Assembly (NCBI GenBank): GCA_029866005.1
Contig: JARXAE010000002.1
Coordinates: 1-64,000 of the forward strand
From: Fimbriimonas sp.
GTDB lineage: Bacteria; Armatimonadota; Fimbriimonadia; Fimbriimonadales; Fimbriimonadaceae
Direction of reading: 5' to 3'
Length of the DNA: 64,000 nt
Shown: positions 56,801 to 64,000 of the stretch, in pieces
Layout of the letters: each line of letters starts with the position of its first letter
Numbering within the stretch: position 1 is the stretch's first letter
Program-made: the position numbers and the translations under genes
Notes under the pieces: generated by a model
Seen by the model: the letters and a program-made list of their open reading frames with translations, nothing else
The model's database searches: none
What the model was told of the DNA's origin: nothing

Positions 56801-57980
56801 TGTAGTAGAACAGCCGGAACTTCTTCGCGCCGCCTGCATACTCAACATCCAGCGGATACTCGCCTTGGTTGTTGTTTCCACCTTTGACGTCAACAATTCC
56901 AGTCGGAGTCAAAAATCTGGCTTGAGTATTTGCAGGAAGATTGATACCGCTCGTAATGATGGTTGCCGTGCGGGAGCCACCAGCATCGATGACGACATCG
57001 GCGCCATTGCGCTGAATGGTCACGACTCCACCGGTTCGGTTCCGGATGCTGTAGAGAAAACCTGGGACCGTTCCAAACGGAAGCGACGTACTTGGCGTTG
57101 CGAATCTCCACGTGTCTCCGTTTTGCCAGTTCAGGCTCGCAAATCCCATTGTGGTGGTGGTGAGCGTAGCGCGAACACCCATCGGTCCGGTGTACGTTGT
57201 GAACTGGTTATGTCCTCCCGGCACCCCTGTTCGAACAAACGGTAGCGAGAGCCCGCTGGGAAGAGTCACGACGGCTTTGCCTGCGATCGTCGAGATATCG
57301 AGGCGCACGTCGTAACTATGCGTCCAAACCTTGGTTGTCCATCCTGGCGTGAGCGCCTTTAGTTGGAGTTGCAAGTCGACTGATGCTCCGCCCGGACCAG
57401 TAAAGCTTGTAACTGGAACTTGGAGGTTCATTCGGCCCGTATGAGTGTTCATCTGGCCCGAGATTTCGCCTCGACCCGCTCCTGAACCTCCGCCGCTACC
57501 TCCGGTCCCAGGAGGAGAGATGATGCCACCTCCAGATCCGCCGCCACCCGAAGGAGGTGTGGGATTGATGAGTTCATTACCACCGATGATGGATCCACCG
57601 CCGCCTTCCCATGGCACGGGCGGTCGTTCTGGGCGACCGAGCTGCATTCCGCCGCCGTTACCACCGCCAGTCCAAGTATCTGGAGGCAACGGATTCTGGC
57701 TGAAGTCGATGCCGTTATAAAAGTCAGCCATTGGCTGAGGCCACATGTAGTTTGCTCCCGGATCTGCATTCGTACTACCGACGCCAGGGTGCGCAACAGG
57801 GAGGTCTGTGTAGGTATCAGGAACGATGATGTCGCCTGGATCTGTTGGGACGACGACTATCGGATTGACTGGCTGCTGCTCGTCATCTCCTCCGCCCTGC
57901 TGAGCGTATGCAAGCGGCGCAAGTGTTTGAGCAAACAGCGCACTCACCAAGAACAATGACACAGACTTTCGGAATCTCAT
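53880..57980 (-). CDS. Secreted RHS/YD-repeat protein with variable C-terminal (toxin-like) domain
   Basis: Signal peptide; many YD repeats (GRVVSV, TFTYDSRGNVLTKTNP); RHS core end GHRYYDSSTGRFITRDPIKDGRNWYAYCENNPINAVDADGL followed by ~190-aa tip. Confidence 0.95.
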   Translation of the reverse strand: MRFRKSVSLFLVSALFAQTLAPLAYAQQGGGDDEQQPVNPIVVVPTDPGDIIVPDTYTDLPVAHPGVGSTNADPGANYMWPQPMADFYNGIDFSQNPLPPDTWTGGGNGGGMQLGRPERPPVPWEGGGGSIIGGNELINPTPPSGGGGSGGGIISPPGTGGSGGGSGAGRGEISGQMNTHTGRMNLQVPVTSFTGPGGASVDLQLQLKALTPGWTTKVWTHSYDVRLDISTIAGKAVVTLPSGLSLPFVRTGVPGGHNQFTTYTGPMGVRATLTTTTMGFASLNWQNGDTWRFATPSTSLPFGTVPGFLYSIRNRTGGVVTIQRNGADVVIDAGGSRTATIITSGINLPANTQARFLTPTGIVDVKGGNNNQGEYPLDVEYAGGAKKFRLFYYNFTNQGVLPGGGVYSGPGGARFTGYQDSKQVAASSTLRYRYNYDSQGRVVSVVNPNQKVVSYQYVSDGQTKITNEDGKASWDYFSNGQYIGGKDEAGFTTVITRNAEHDVTQYRNERNQTWNITRDANGNALSTTNPLNQTTTFTYDSRGNVLTKTNPMGKTVTFSYEGNSIKTAYNALQQQVFSVNYDQWGQPSSVTDAGGRTSTMNYNADGDLISTTSPEGLTSTAVYNNAGLPTSATAPGNKTTTIQYDILLRVWKVTDPAGGQTQFTYDLNDNVTQVKDALNRTSNMSYDVLNQLTSSTNPRGDQELYTYTVLGQLKTVRNGRLKTRSYQYTDRGELKYMYLPDGTTEFYEYAGDGNVSAFRGSGRNKISYQYDNLGRLSVIDYPNMTDTTFTYDAAGRRISMTDTSGQTSWFYDTVGRLTSLNQAGKVTSYTYNIDGSRATMTQPAGTTTYTYDQYGRFKSLKNPFDEVTEIGYDALSRVSQKKQIAPNNQNPFTTEFFSYDTLDRLSVKSTMKISTNVQISAESYNYNAVSEVLSHTVDGETTSYGYDAASQLTSETRPGYSAGYTFDGNGNRLSKTVNGATEFYSYDDGDKLLSAGVKTYTYDLAGRTTSVKVGMGAPSVLTYDDEDRLKTFMGQTYTYNGFDTRVGKNGMTYHRDGTGVTAPLISDSGATYTPGVSERRNGVSTFLNAGLKDVAKQTDISGNVTATRKYDAYGMVIGSTGTWKGPFGYSGSAGYQEDETGLQLLGHRYYDSSTGRFITRDPIKDGRNWYAYCENNPINAVDADGLRCSGTGFALSIGIRNLGLRIQSSIFGFLIRTRLGQSVLGLFGVSAQSARDTLQRNAYTLQRSIAELADEAETAARGFRPYAANFAEQLAMRNARNGGGEVIMGRMSDPRYAGTHEKVQVIEEYVGFNEHGKRVLETINIHYFRNIKTGEGSIFKFKNDPISYGNDPFKFHTRGSSSSWKL

Positions 57981-58301
57981 AGCAGAACCTTGTCAGCCAG
58001 TATAACCAGACCAATTCCTAATTCTCATTTTTATTTATAATTTAACAATAGAATTCACACTTTTGGACAGTAACATCTATTTCATGACTTATTAATACAA
58101 TGAAATATTTTCCGCCTAAGTTTGCCTACCCGTGACGCCCCCGCATTTTATCCGGCTCTGGACGCCAATTGAGAGGTCAGCCAGCCACGAACGTGGGGCA
58201 CGGTAAAGCGGCCCCCCTCCGCCCACCACCCTTCCACGACAACCAAGCTTGTCAGTGAAAAGCCTTCCGACCATGCCCCCCAACTCCCGCCCCCGCTCCC
58301 A

Positions 58302-58326
58302 CCAGGGCGGATTCCACCCGCCCTGG
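58302..58326. other. GC-rich hairpin in unexplained intergenic region
   Basis: CCAGGGCGG-attccac-CCGCCCTGG, perfect 9-bp stem. Confidence 0.6.
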
Positions 58327-58743
58327 GGCACGGGTCCCGAAGTGGCGGCGAGGGTCGAACGCCAGAGAGACTCTCGCCGACACTTTGGGTTGGGTGTGGC
58401 TCATCCCATGAATATTCAGGAGGCAGGCGGGTGGAAATCCGCAAATCCCTGGTTGACAAACCCCCGATTTCATCGCCTAGAGATTGATGACGCAAAACGC
58501 AACAACTGCCTCGCGCAGCCGCAGACAAACCCGTGGGCACCAATACGTCACTCAGTTACACCAGTTAGGTTCAATTTTTTGCACCGACTTCACCGAACTT
58601 TGCCCCGAAGCAGAGTCTCGTCGAACCCAAATGCACCGACTTCACCAACCCCCACATCTAACCGCGCCCTTTCGCGCCCAACTTTCGCCCAGCATCCAAA
58701 CCTTTTGAACCTAAGCCGCCCATCTAACTCTACACACGCAAAC

Positions 58744-58771
58744 GAGCGCGGGACCCAAAAGTCCCGCGCTC
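58744..58771 (-). terminator. Terminator-like hairpin downstream of secreted protein gene
   Basis: GAGCGCGGGAC-ccaaaa-GTCCCGCGCTC, perfect 11-bp stem; 25 bp after the stop of the minus-strand CDS. Confidence 0.65.
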
Positions 58772-58795
58772 AAGCTACTTCTGAAACTAATCCGA

Positions 58796-59317
58796 TCAGA
58801 TCGGTCGGATTCGTAGCGAGTCCATTCCGACAATCCCCTGAATCCCCGGGATCGTCCCGCCGATCTCAACTCGGCTCCACTTCGGGAAGGTGGTAAACCC
58901 AACCCACTGCATCGTCGGCGTCATCGGAACCGTCGCCGATCCAATCGGATTATTCGCCGCGTCAAAGAATCGGAAGGTGGCCGAGCCCGAGAACAACCCA
59001 AAGAACCCGCTGTTGAAGAACCCGCCAAACCGCCTCATCGGCACCCCGACCTTGATCTGGACGTCAGCGCCTCGGCCAACCAAAAGGTGCGGAATCGACA
59101 CCACACTCGGATCAGTCATAACTGCCATCACCCCCGGTCCAAGGGTCGCCGCAGTACCTAGACCCGTGAAGACCGGAATGTTGGTGTATGCACCAGCGGT
59201 GTTAGCGTCGAAGGTGTGCCGCAGTGGTGCCGGTGTCGCGAAGAACGGGCTCGGGAAGATCACGGCGTGGGCCGAGACAGCGGAGGTGGCGAGGGCGAGA
59301 ACAGCGATCTGCTTCAT
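58796..59317 (-). CDS. Hypothetical secreted protein
   Basis: Signal peptide MKQIAVLALATSAVSAHA; beta-rich body; start at 59317 chosen over ORF start 59419. Confidence 0.75.
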   Translation of the reverse strand: MKQIAVLALATSAVSAHAVIFPSPFFATPAPLRHTFDANTAGAYTNIPVFTGLGTAATLGPGVMAVMTDPSVVSIPHLLVGRGADVQIKVGVPMRRFGGFFNSGFFGLFSGSATFRFFDAANNPIGSATVPMTPTMQWVGFTTFPKWSRVEIGGTIPGIQGIVGMDSLRIRPI

Positions 59318-59467
59318 GATTGGCGGTATGACACGTGCAACTCGGCCGATCGTTCCGCCCTGGGCACAGAGTCCTGATTCAATCGGCCCACGCCGAACCT
59401 GACATCCGACGATTTTCAAGAACTTCTTGCGCTTTCCTCCAAAAAGTGCTTAAAGGAAAATGCTTGG

Positions 59468-59914
59468 TCAATCCGCGATCGAAAACAGCAGCGACATCTC
59501 CGGCGACTCTGGAAAAGTCTCCGGATACAATTCCAGAAACGGCCCCGACCCCGCCGACAACCCGCTCTGCGGCAACCAAGTCTCCTGGAACACCCCAATC
59601 GTCGGCCGAATCGATTCCAGCGCCGAGATCTCGACCCGGGCATACCGACCCGCCGGCAACTCCCAAGCCTCCATCCCCTCCGGCGCTTCCATCGAAGACT
59701 CGAAGCAAGCCATGTAAGCAAACTTCCCCTCCGCCAGCCCAGGGTAATCCCACCGGACAACGCCCAAGCAATCCCCCTCGATCGCCACCTCTTGAATCCG
59801 AGGCACAAACGCATCCCAAGCCGTCGGACAAAGATTCGGCTCCATCCCCGAAATCACCACCATTCCAACCACCCGCCGCGCCGGAACATCTACAATCACA
59901 GGGTCAATCATCAT
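59468..59914 (-). CDS. GyrI-like / AraC effector-binding-domain protein
   Basis: RRVVGMVVISGM...YMACFESSMEAPEGMEAWELPAGRYARVEISALESIRPTIGVFQETWLPQSGLSAGSGPFLELYPETF resembles stand-alone GyrI-like domain; start 59914 or 59911 rather than 60202. Confidence 0.75.
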   Translation of the reverse strand: MMIDPVIVDVPARRVVGMVVISGMEPNLCPTAWDAFVPRIQEVAIEGDCLGVVRWDYPGLAEGKFAYMACFESSMEAPEGMEAWELPAGRYARVEISALESIRPTIGVFQETWLPQSGLSAGSGPFLELYPETFPESPEMSLLFSIAD

Positions 59915-59941
59915 CCCGCCAGCATATCTCACCGCTGACCA

Positions 59942-60550
59942 ATGAACCTCCTCGCCCACGCAATTCTCTCCCCAAATCGTCCGCTGGTCCGGATCGGCAA
60001 CGTCGCCGCCGACTTCATGAGCCGCCCCGAAGAACAATCCGCCACCGGCGACCTCGCCGAGGGAATCCGGCTCCACAAGCAAATCGACTCGTTCACCGAC
60101 AACCACCCCGTTGTCCAACGGGCCATCCACCGCCTCACCGGCTACCAACGCTTTGCCAACCCCATCGTTGACGTTTTCTTCGATCACTTCCTGGTCAAAC
60201 ACTGGCCCCTAACCGAACCAGTCGAGATCTTCGTCCAAACCCTCCGCTCCGAGCTGCTAGAGAACCTACACCTTCTTCCAACCAACAGCCAGTTAATCCT
60301 TCGGAGAATGATCCAAGACGAATGGCTCCTCAGCTACTCCGACTTCCATGGTCTCCGAACCACGTTCGGCCGAATGGAGAAGCGAATCCTCCACCGCTCC
60401 CGACGAGAGGTCGATATGGCAGGATCGGTAGCCCTGCTCGAAGCCAACTACTCCGACTTCGAGCAGGATTTTGAAGAGTTTTGGCCGCAACTCGTCACCG
60501 AAATCAGTGAGGGAAAATGGCGGACAGGGTGGGATTCGAACCCACGGTAA
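59942..60550 (+). CDS. acpH: Acyl carrier protein phosphodiesterase (DUF479)
   Basis: MNLLAHAILS...RIGNVAADFM, GIRLHKQIDSFTDNHPVV, FDHFLVKHW; reading frame stops inside antisense tRNA-Ser. Confidence 0.85.
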   Translation: MNLLAHAILSPNRPLVRIGNVAADFMSRPEEQSATGDLAEGIRLHKQIDSFTDNHPVVQRAIHRLTGYQRFANPIVDVFFDHFLVKHWPLTEPVEIFVQTLRSELLENLHLLPTNSQLILRRMIQDEWLLSYSDFHGLRTTFGRMEKRILHRSRREVDMAGSVALLEANYSDFEQDFEEFWPQLVTEISEGKWRTGWDSNPR

Positions 60551-60605
60551 GTTGCCCTACTCCGCATTTCGAGTGCGGTGCACTAGACCACTATGCGACC
60601 TGTCC
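60518..60605 (-). tRNA. tRNA-Ser (anticodon CGA), CCA encoded
   Basis: Reverse complement: GGACAGG...CCTGTCC acceptor, CCGCA-CTCGAAA-TGCGG anticodon arm, long variable arm, GTGGG-TTCGAAT-CCCAC T-arm, G-CCA. Confidence 0.96.
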
Positions 60606-60646
60606 ACCGGATATTATGACCCAATGCGGCAATCTTGCGCGACGGC

Positions 60647-62659
60647 TCAGCGCTCGGCTAGCTTGAACCTGGCTTCCGCCACCGTATATGGACCAGAGCG
60701 CGTGCCCGCTTTAAAGATGTAAATTCCTCCCTTCGCAGGTGCCTTGGCTCTCAATGGAATCACAAACTCAAGAGGAAACTCAGCCGGAATTTTGCCCATC
60801 GGGCCAGCGACTTCAAGTCTCCTTCCTCGCAATACCGAGAGCGCTTCTCGAACGATCCCACTGGCGGGGATCTGCGCCCCCGCGCTTAGAGCTCCGACAC
60901 GGGACACCATTAGATCGACCCGTTCACCGAGTACCTTCGCGAGTTCTCGGTCTTGCAACAGTGGCTCGTAGTGGCTAAGAACCCGAATCGCGGTTGCGGT
61001 GGTTGACTCATAACTCAGGTCTGACAGATCGGGTGATGATCCGCTTAATCCCGGAATCGGACTTTCTCCATCGATCGTGGTCGTTAGCCAATCTGGTTGC
61101 GTTGACCCGAATCGAGCGAGCATCTCCCTCAGGATAGGCTGGGCGACATTCAAACCCTGTTGCTCCCCAAAAACGAGGTACTGCTGAAGAAGAGCATCGG
61201 CCACCGCGAGGTAGCTCCCTAACCAACCCTGACCAAATGATGGCTGGCGGGAGATGCGAAAAACCGTACCTGCTTTAATGCACCCGTTGAGCGCGGGTTC
61301 TAGCTGGCGAAACAGATCAAGGGCCAGTTGGTTTTCTGTCAGTTGGTAAATCCGCAAGAGTCTGGCGCATACAAAGCCGATGACAAAAGCACGGTCCTCG
61401 CGAGTGTGCTGCCCAGCGATAGCCGAGGCAGGACGTAGTTTTTGCCGCACTCGGTTGAGGATTGGATCGGCTAAAGTTTCAAGGCTTTTAAAGCGACCAA
61501 TGTAGTCGTCAGGTACCGGACTCGGAAGAAGGTTCTTGCGGACCCAAGCTGCCGAGTCAGCGTTCAGTTGGGAGTCGATCCGAGACCCCGTCAAGCTAAA
61601 GGATTGGCTCAATCCAGATACTTCGACGTCCGAAACTCGGCCCTCAAAGATACTGCCTCCAGAGACAAACTCCCTCGCAACGCTCTCCAAGACATCCTGG
61701 AGAAGCAGAGCTAGACTTGGGTCATTCTGCACGGCGAAGAGCTTTGCGATAGTTTCGGCAAAAGCGGCATTTGTTAGGACCGATTTGGACGCAATGGTGC
61801 GGTTTGGTTTACTTAGCTCAATACCGTCAAAAATCCCGCCACCGATGACATCGTAGCCCACCGATGCGCAATAGGTTTTGACGTTCTTCGTCACCGTTTC
61901 AACATCCCCGATTTCGAGCAACAAATCAAGCGTGGAAGGGCGGAGTTCGCAGTACCCGCTTGAGTTAAACGCTCCGTAGCTCTGGACCGTCGACTTAAGA
62001 ATGTTTGCGCGCAACCCGCCTACTTCAAGTACAGCTGAAGGATTGAGAGTCGCAAGACGTTCACTTTCCGCGACCGCAATCCTGTCGAGTTCCAACACAG
62101 ACTCCGGATTCGAAACGTGGTTATCGAGCTTCCTTTTCATCTCCAAGAGCTGGATTAGAACGCTAGGCGTGGACATCCTATCGCCTGCTCCGCGCGGGCG
62201 AACCATTCCGATGAGGCGTCCGGGTGGAGTCGTTGCAAGAATGGTTGCCCCGGGACGGAGGTAGGATTGCAGACGGCTAACCGGAAAAACAAGCCTCTCC
62301 GCTTCAGGATAATCGTCGTAGTTAAGCTTGACCGGGACAAAGTAACGATTGATCAGCCGTACAATTTCTGGGTCACGGAGGGCAAGCGTTTCCATATCTC
62401 GGGCGTTGGAGTCGCGAGGGTCGATGATCACCCAAAGCAGAGCTTTTCTAAACTTGATGGCCACGTTAACGGCGTTTTGTGGATCGGTCTGCCACGCGAG
62501 TTCCACGGCAGAAGCGGGAGGAGCCTTTCGACGATCCACCGTCACCAGCCTCTCCGACTTAGAGGGCGGAAGATAGGGGTAGAGCAGAACCTTTCCGACG
62601 CAGATAATCGTGAGGACTGTGGCCGTAAATGCCGTCACGCCAAACTTCGGGTTCTGCAT
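60647..62659 (-). CDS. Membrane-anchored/secreted protein with N-terminal thioredoxin-like (DUF255-like) region and alpha-helical body
   Basis: N-terminal TM; AVNVAIKFRKALLWVIIDPRDSNARDMETLALRDPEIVRLINRYFVPVKLNYDDYPE resembles the DUF255 thioredoxin-like domain without a CxxC. Confidence 0.6.
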   Translation of the reverse strand: MQNPKFGVTAFTATVLTIICVGKVLLYPYLPPSKSERLVTVDRRKAPPASAVELAWQTDPQNAVNVAIKFRKALLWVIIDPRDSNARDMETLALRDPEIVRLINRYFVPVKLNYDDYPEAERLVFPVSRLQSYLRPGATILATTPPGRLIGMVRPRGAGDRMSTPSVLIQLLEMKRKLDNHVSNPESVLELDRIAVAESERLATLNPSAVLEVGGLRANILKSTVQSYGAFNSSGYCELRPSTLDLLLEIGDVETVTKNVKTYCASVGYDVIGGGIFDGIELSKPNRTIASKSVLTNAAFAETIAKLFAVQNDPSLALLLQDVLESVAREFVSGGSIFEGRVSDVEVSGLSQSFSLTGSRIDSQLNADSAAWVRKNLLPSPVPDDYIGRFKSLETLADPILNRVRQKLRPASAIAGQHTREDRAFVIGFVCARLLRIYQLTENQLALDLFRQLEPALNGCIKAGTVFRISRQPSFGQGWLGSYLAVADALLQQYLVFGEQQGLNVAQPILREMLARFGSTQPDWLTTTIDGESPIPGLSGSSPDLSDLSYESTTATAIRVLSHYEPLLQDRELAKVLGERVDLMVSRVGALSAGAQIPASGIVREALSVLRGRRLEVAGPMGKIPAEFPLEFVIPLRAKAPAKGGIYIFKAGTRSGPYTVAEARFKLAER

Positions 62660-62699
62660 TGTCTAGCTCCATTATGAGCCTGTGCTAAAATCAATCTCT

Positions 62700-62990
62700 A
62701 TGGCGATTTCGCTCGATGAAGTAAGGCATGTTGCGAAACTCGCTCGTTTGGACCTCGACGAGCCGGAAATGATGTCACTTCAGACTGAGCTCAACGCGCT
62801 CATCGGACACTTTTCTGACATCCAAGCGGTTGATTTCGGTGGCATCAACCCAAAGCTCCACGCATCTAACCTCACCAATGTTTGGGCCGAAGATGTCCCG
62901 CGCGCATCCTTCAAACGCGAACTCGCCCTCAAAAACGCCCCGATGAGCAAGGCAGGCCTGTTCCTCGTTCCCATGATCATTGAGGATTGA
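62700..62990 (+). CDS. gatC: Asp-tRNA(Asn)/Glu-tRNA(Gln) amidotransferase subunit C
   Basis: MAISLDEVRHVAKLARLDLDEPEMMSLQTELNALIGHFSDIQAVD; overlaps gatA. Confidence 0.95.
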   Translation: MAISLDEVRHVAKLARLDLDEPEMMSLQTELNALIGHFSDIQAVDFGGINPKLHASNLTNVWAEDVPRASFKRELALKNAPMSKAGLFLVPMIIED

Positions 62991-64000
62991 TGTCGATTAC
63001 ATCGCTTACCGCCGTTGAGATTGCAGCAAAGCTGCGATCAAAAGAAGTTTCTGCTGTTGAGGTCACCACGGCTTTTCTAGACCGTATCGACACAGAAGAT
63101 TCAAAGTACGGGGCATATTTAGCGGTTGACCGAGATCGGGCGTTGGCCGAAGCGGCCGCGGCTCAGATTAGACTTGAGACTGGCGACGCTTCGTTGCTGA
63201 CCGGGGTACCAGTTGCCATCAAGGACAACATGTCCACGGAGGGCATTGAGACGACGTGTGCCTCGAAGATTCTGAAAGGCTACGTTCCGCCGTTTGATGC
63301 GACCGTCGTTGAAAAGCTGAAAGCCCAGGGCGCGGTGATTCTTGGGAAGACGAACCTCGACGAGTTCGCGATGGGGTCGTCGACCGAGACGTCGGCCTAC
63401 AAACTTGCCCATAACCCTTGGGACGTGACCCGCACTCCAGGCGGTTCCTCAGGTGGATCGGCAGCGGCGGTTGCGGCTGATCTGGCTCCAGTTTCTTTGG
63501 GTTCCGACACTGGCGGTTCGATTCGGTTGCCGGCCTCCTTTACCGGAACAGTGGGTTACAAGCCGACCTATGGCCGGTGTTCCAGGTACGGATTAGTTGC
63601 GTTCGCTTCGTCACTTGATCAAATTGGTCCGATCACCAAGACAGTTGAGGATGCAGCAATTCTGGCCGAGGCCACAACTGGCCACGACGAGCGGGATGCG
63701 ACATCAAATCCGGCCCCCCCGGTTTCGGCTCGCGAACTTAAGAATGGCTCATTGAAAGGCCTCAAAATGGCGTTCCCGCGCGAGATGTACGGTGAGGGAA
63801 CCGATCCGGAAGTTCAGAAGACGATTGAAACTTCGCTGGAAGCACTGCGACGAGAAGGCGCAACGGTCGACGAGATTTCTATTCCTTCGATTCCATTGGG
63901 TGTCACGACTTACTACATCATCGCTCCTGCTGAGGCATCATCTAACCTTGCCCGATTTGATGGCGTTCGATACGGGCCCCGATCCCAAGGTCAGGGGCAC
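62990..64000 (+). CDS. gatA: Asp-tRNA(Asn)/Glu-tRNA(Gln) amidotransferase subunit A (3'-truncated by window)
   Basis: Not in ORF track (no stop in window). ATG at 62990; amidase signature [46 protein letters not shown]. Confidence 0.97.
   Translation, partial: MSITSLTAVEIAAKLRSKEVSAVEVTTAFLDRIDTEDSKYGAYLAVDRDRALAEAAAAQIRLETGDASLLTGVPVAIKDNMSTEGIETTCASKILKGYVPPFDATVVEKLKAQGAVILGKTNLDEFAMGSSTETSAYKLAHNPWDVTRTPGGSSGGSAAAVAADLAPVSLGSDTGGSIRLPASFTGTVGYKPTYGRCSRYGLVAFASSLDQIGPITKTVEDAAILAEATTGHDERDATSNPAPPVSARELKNGSLKGLKMAFPREMYGEGTDPEVQKTIETSLEALRREGATVDEISIPSIPLGVTTYYIIAPAEASSNLARFDGVRYGPRSQGQGH

Noticed and set aside
58148-58543. 131-aa minus-strand ORF and overlapping plus-strand 215-aa ORF at 58249-58896
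   Set aside because: Pro/Arg/Ser- or Gly-rich low-complexity translations in a GC-rich spacer; no domain, conflicts with the adjacent secreted-protein gene.
59335-60171. 278-aa plus-strand Pro/Ser-rich ORF
   Set aside because: Antisense to the GyrI-like gene and overlaps acpH start; low-complexity composition typical of off-frame translation.

Overview
The window is a gene-dense bacterial chromosome segment. Gene content (PEP-CTERM and dockerin-like proteins, SecA with a SEC-C tail, many coupled genes with 4-bp overlaps) is compatible with an Armatimonadota-like lineage, but the taxonomy is only a guess. Main blocks: a partial MFS gene plus hutU-hutH-hutG-hutI; a carotenoid cluster (idi, crtB, acyltransferase, crtI, cruF-like, GT2); an RND efflux pair; a GT4 + GH130 pair; GH78 and GH106 rhamnosidases; a DUF5690-like + zinc alcohol dehydrogenase pair; isocitrate dehydrogenase with a divergent wHTH regulator; a CUT1-type ABC importer with a substrate-binding protein fused to its permease; a PEP-CTERM/dockerin operon; secA; a DUF885 metallopeptidase; an RHS/YD-repeat protein with a variable C-terminal domain and a downstream immunity-like ORF; two tRNAs (Ala-TGC, Ser-CGA); gatC and partial gatA. 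The most interesting signals are: (1) a 523-bp unit (49809-50331) in which a DUF559 (PD-(D/E)XK-like) endonuclease gene is bracketed by inverted, compensatorily varying REP-like palindromes, with further copies scattered just after nearby stop codons, resembling a REPtron/MITE-like element built on a different enzyme; (2) a 2.1-kb integrase-less islet bounded by a 38-bp direct repeat of the tRNA-Ala 3' end; (3) the RHS toxin/immunity candidate; (4) the SBP-permease fusion with an unusually extended MalG-like partner. All calls come from reading sequence and translated ORFs; no database search was run.
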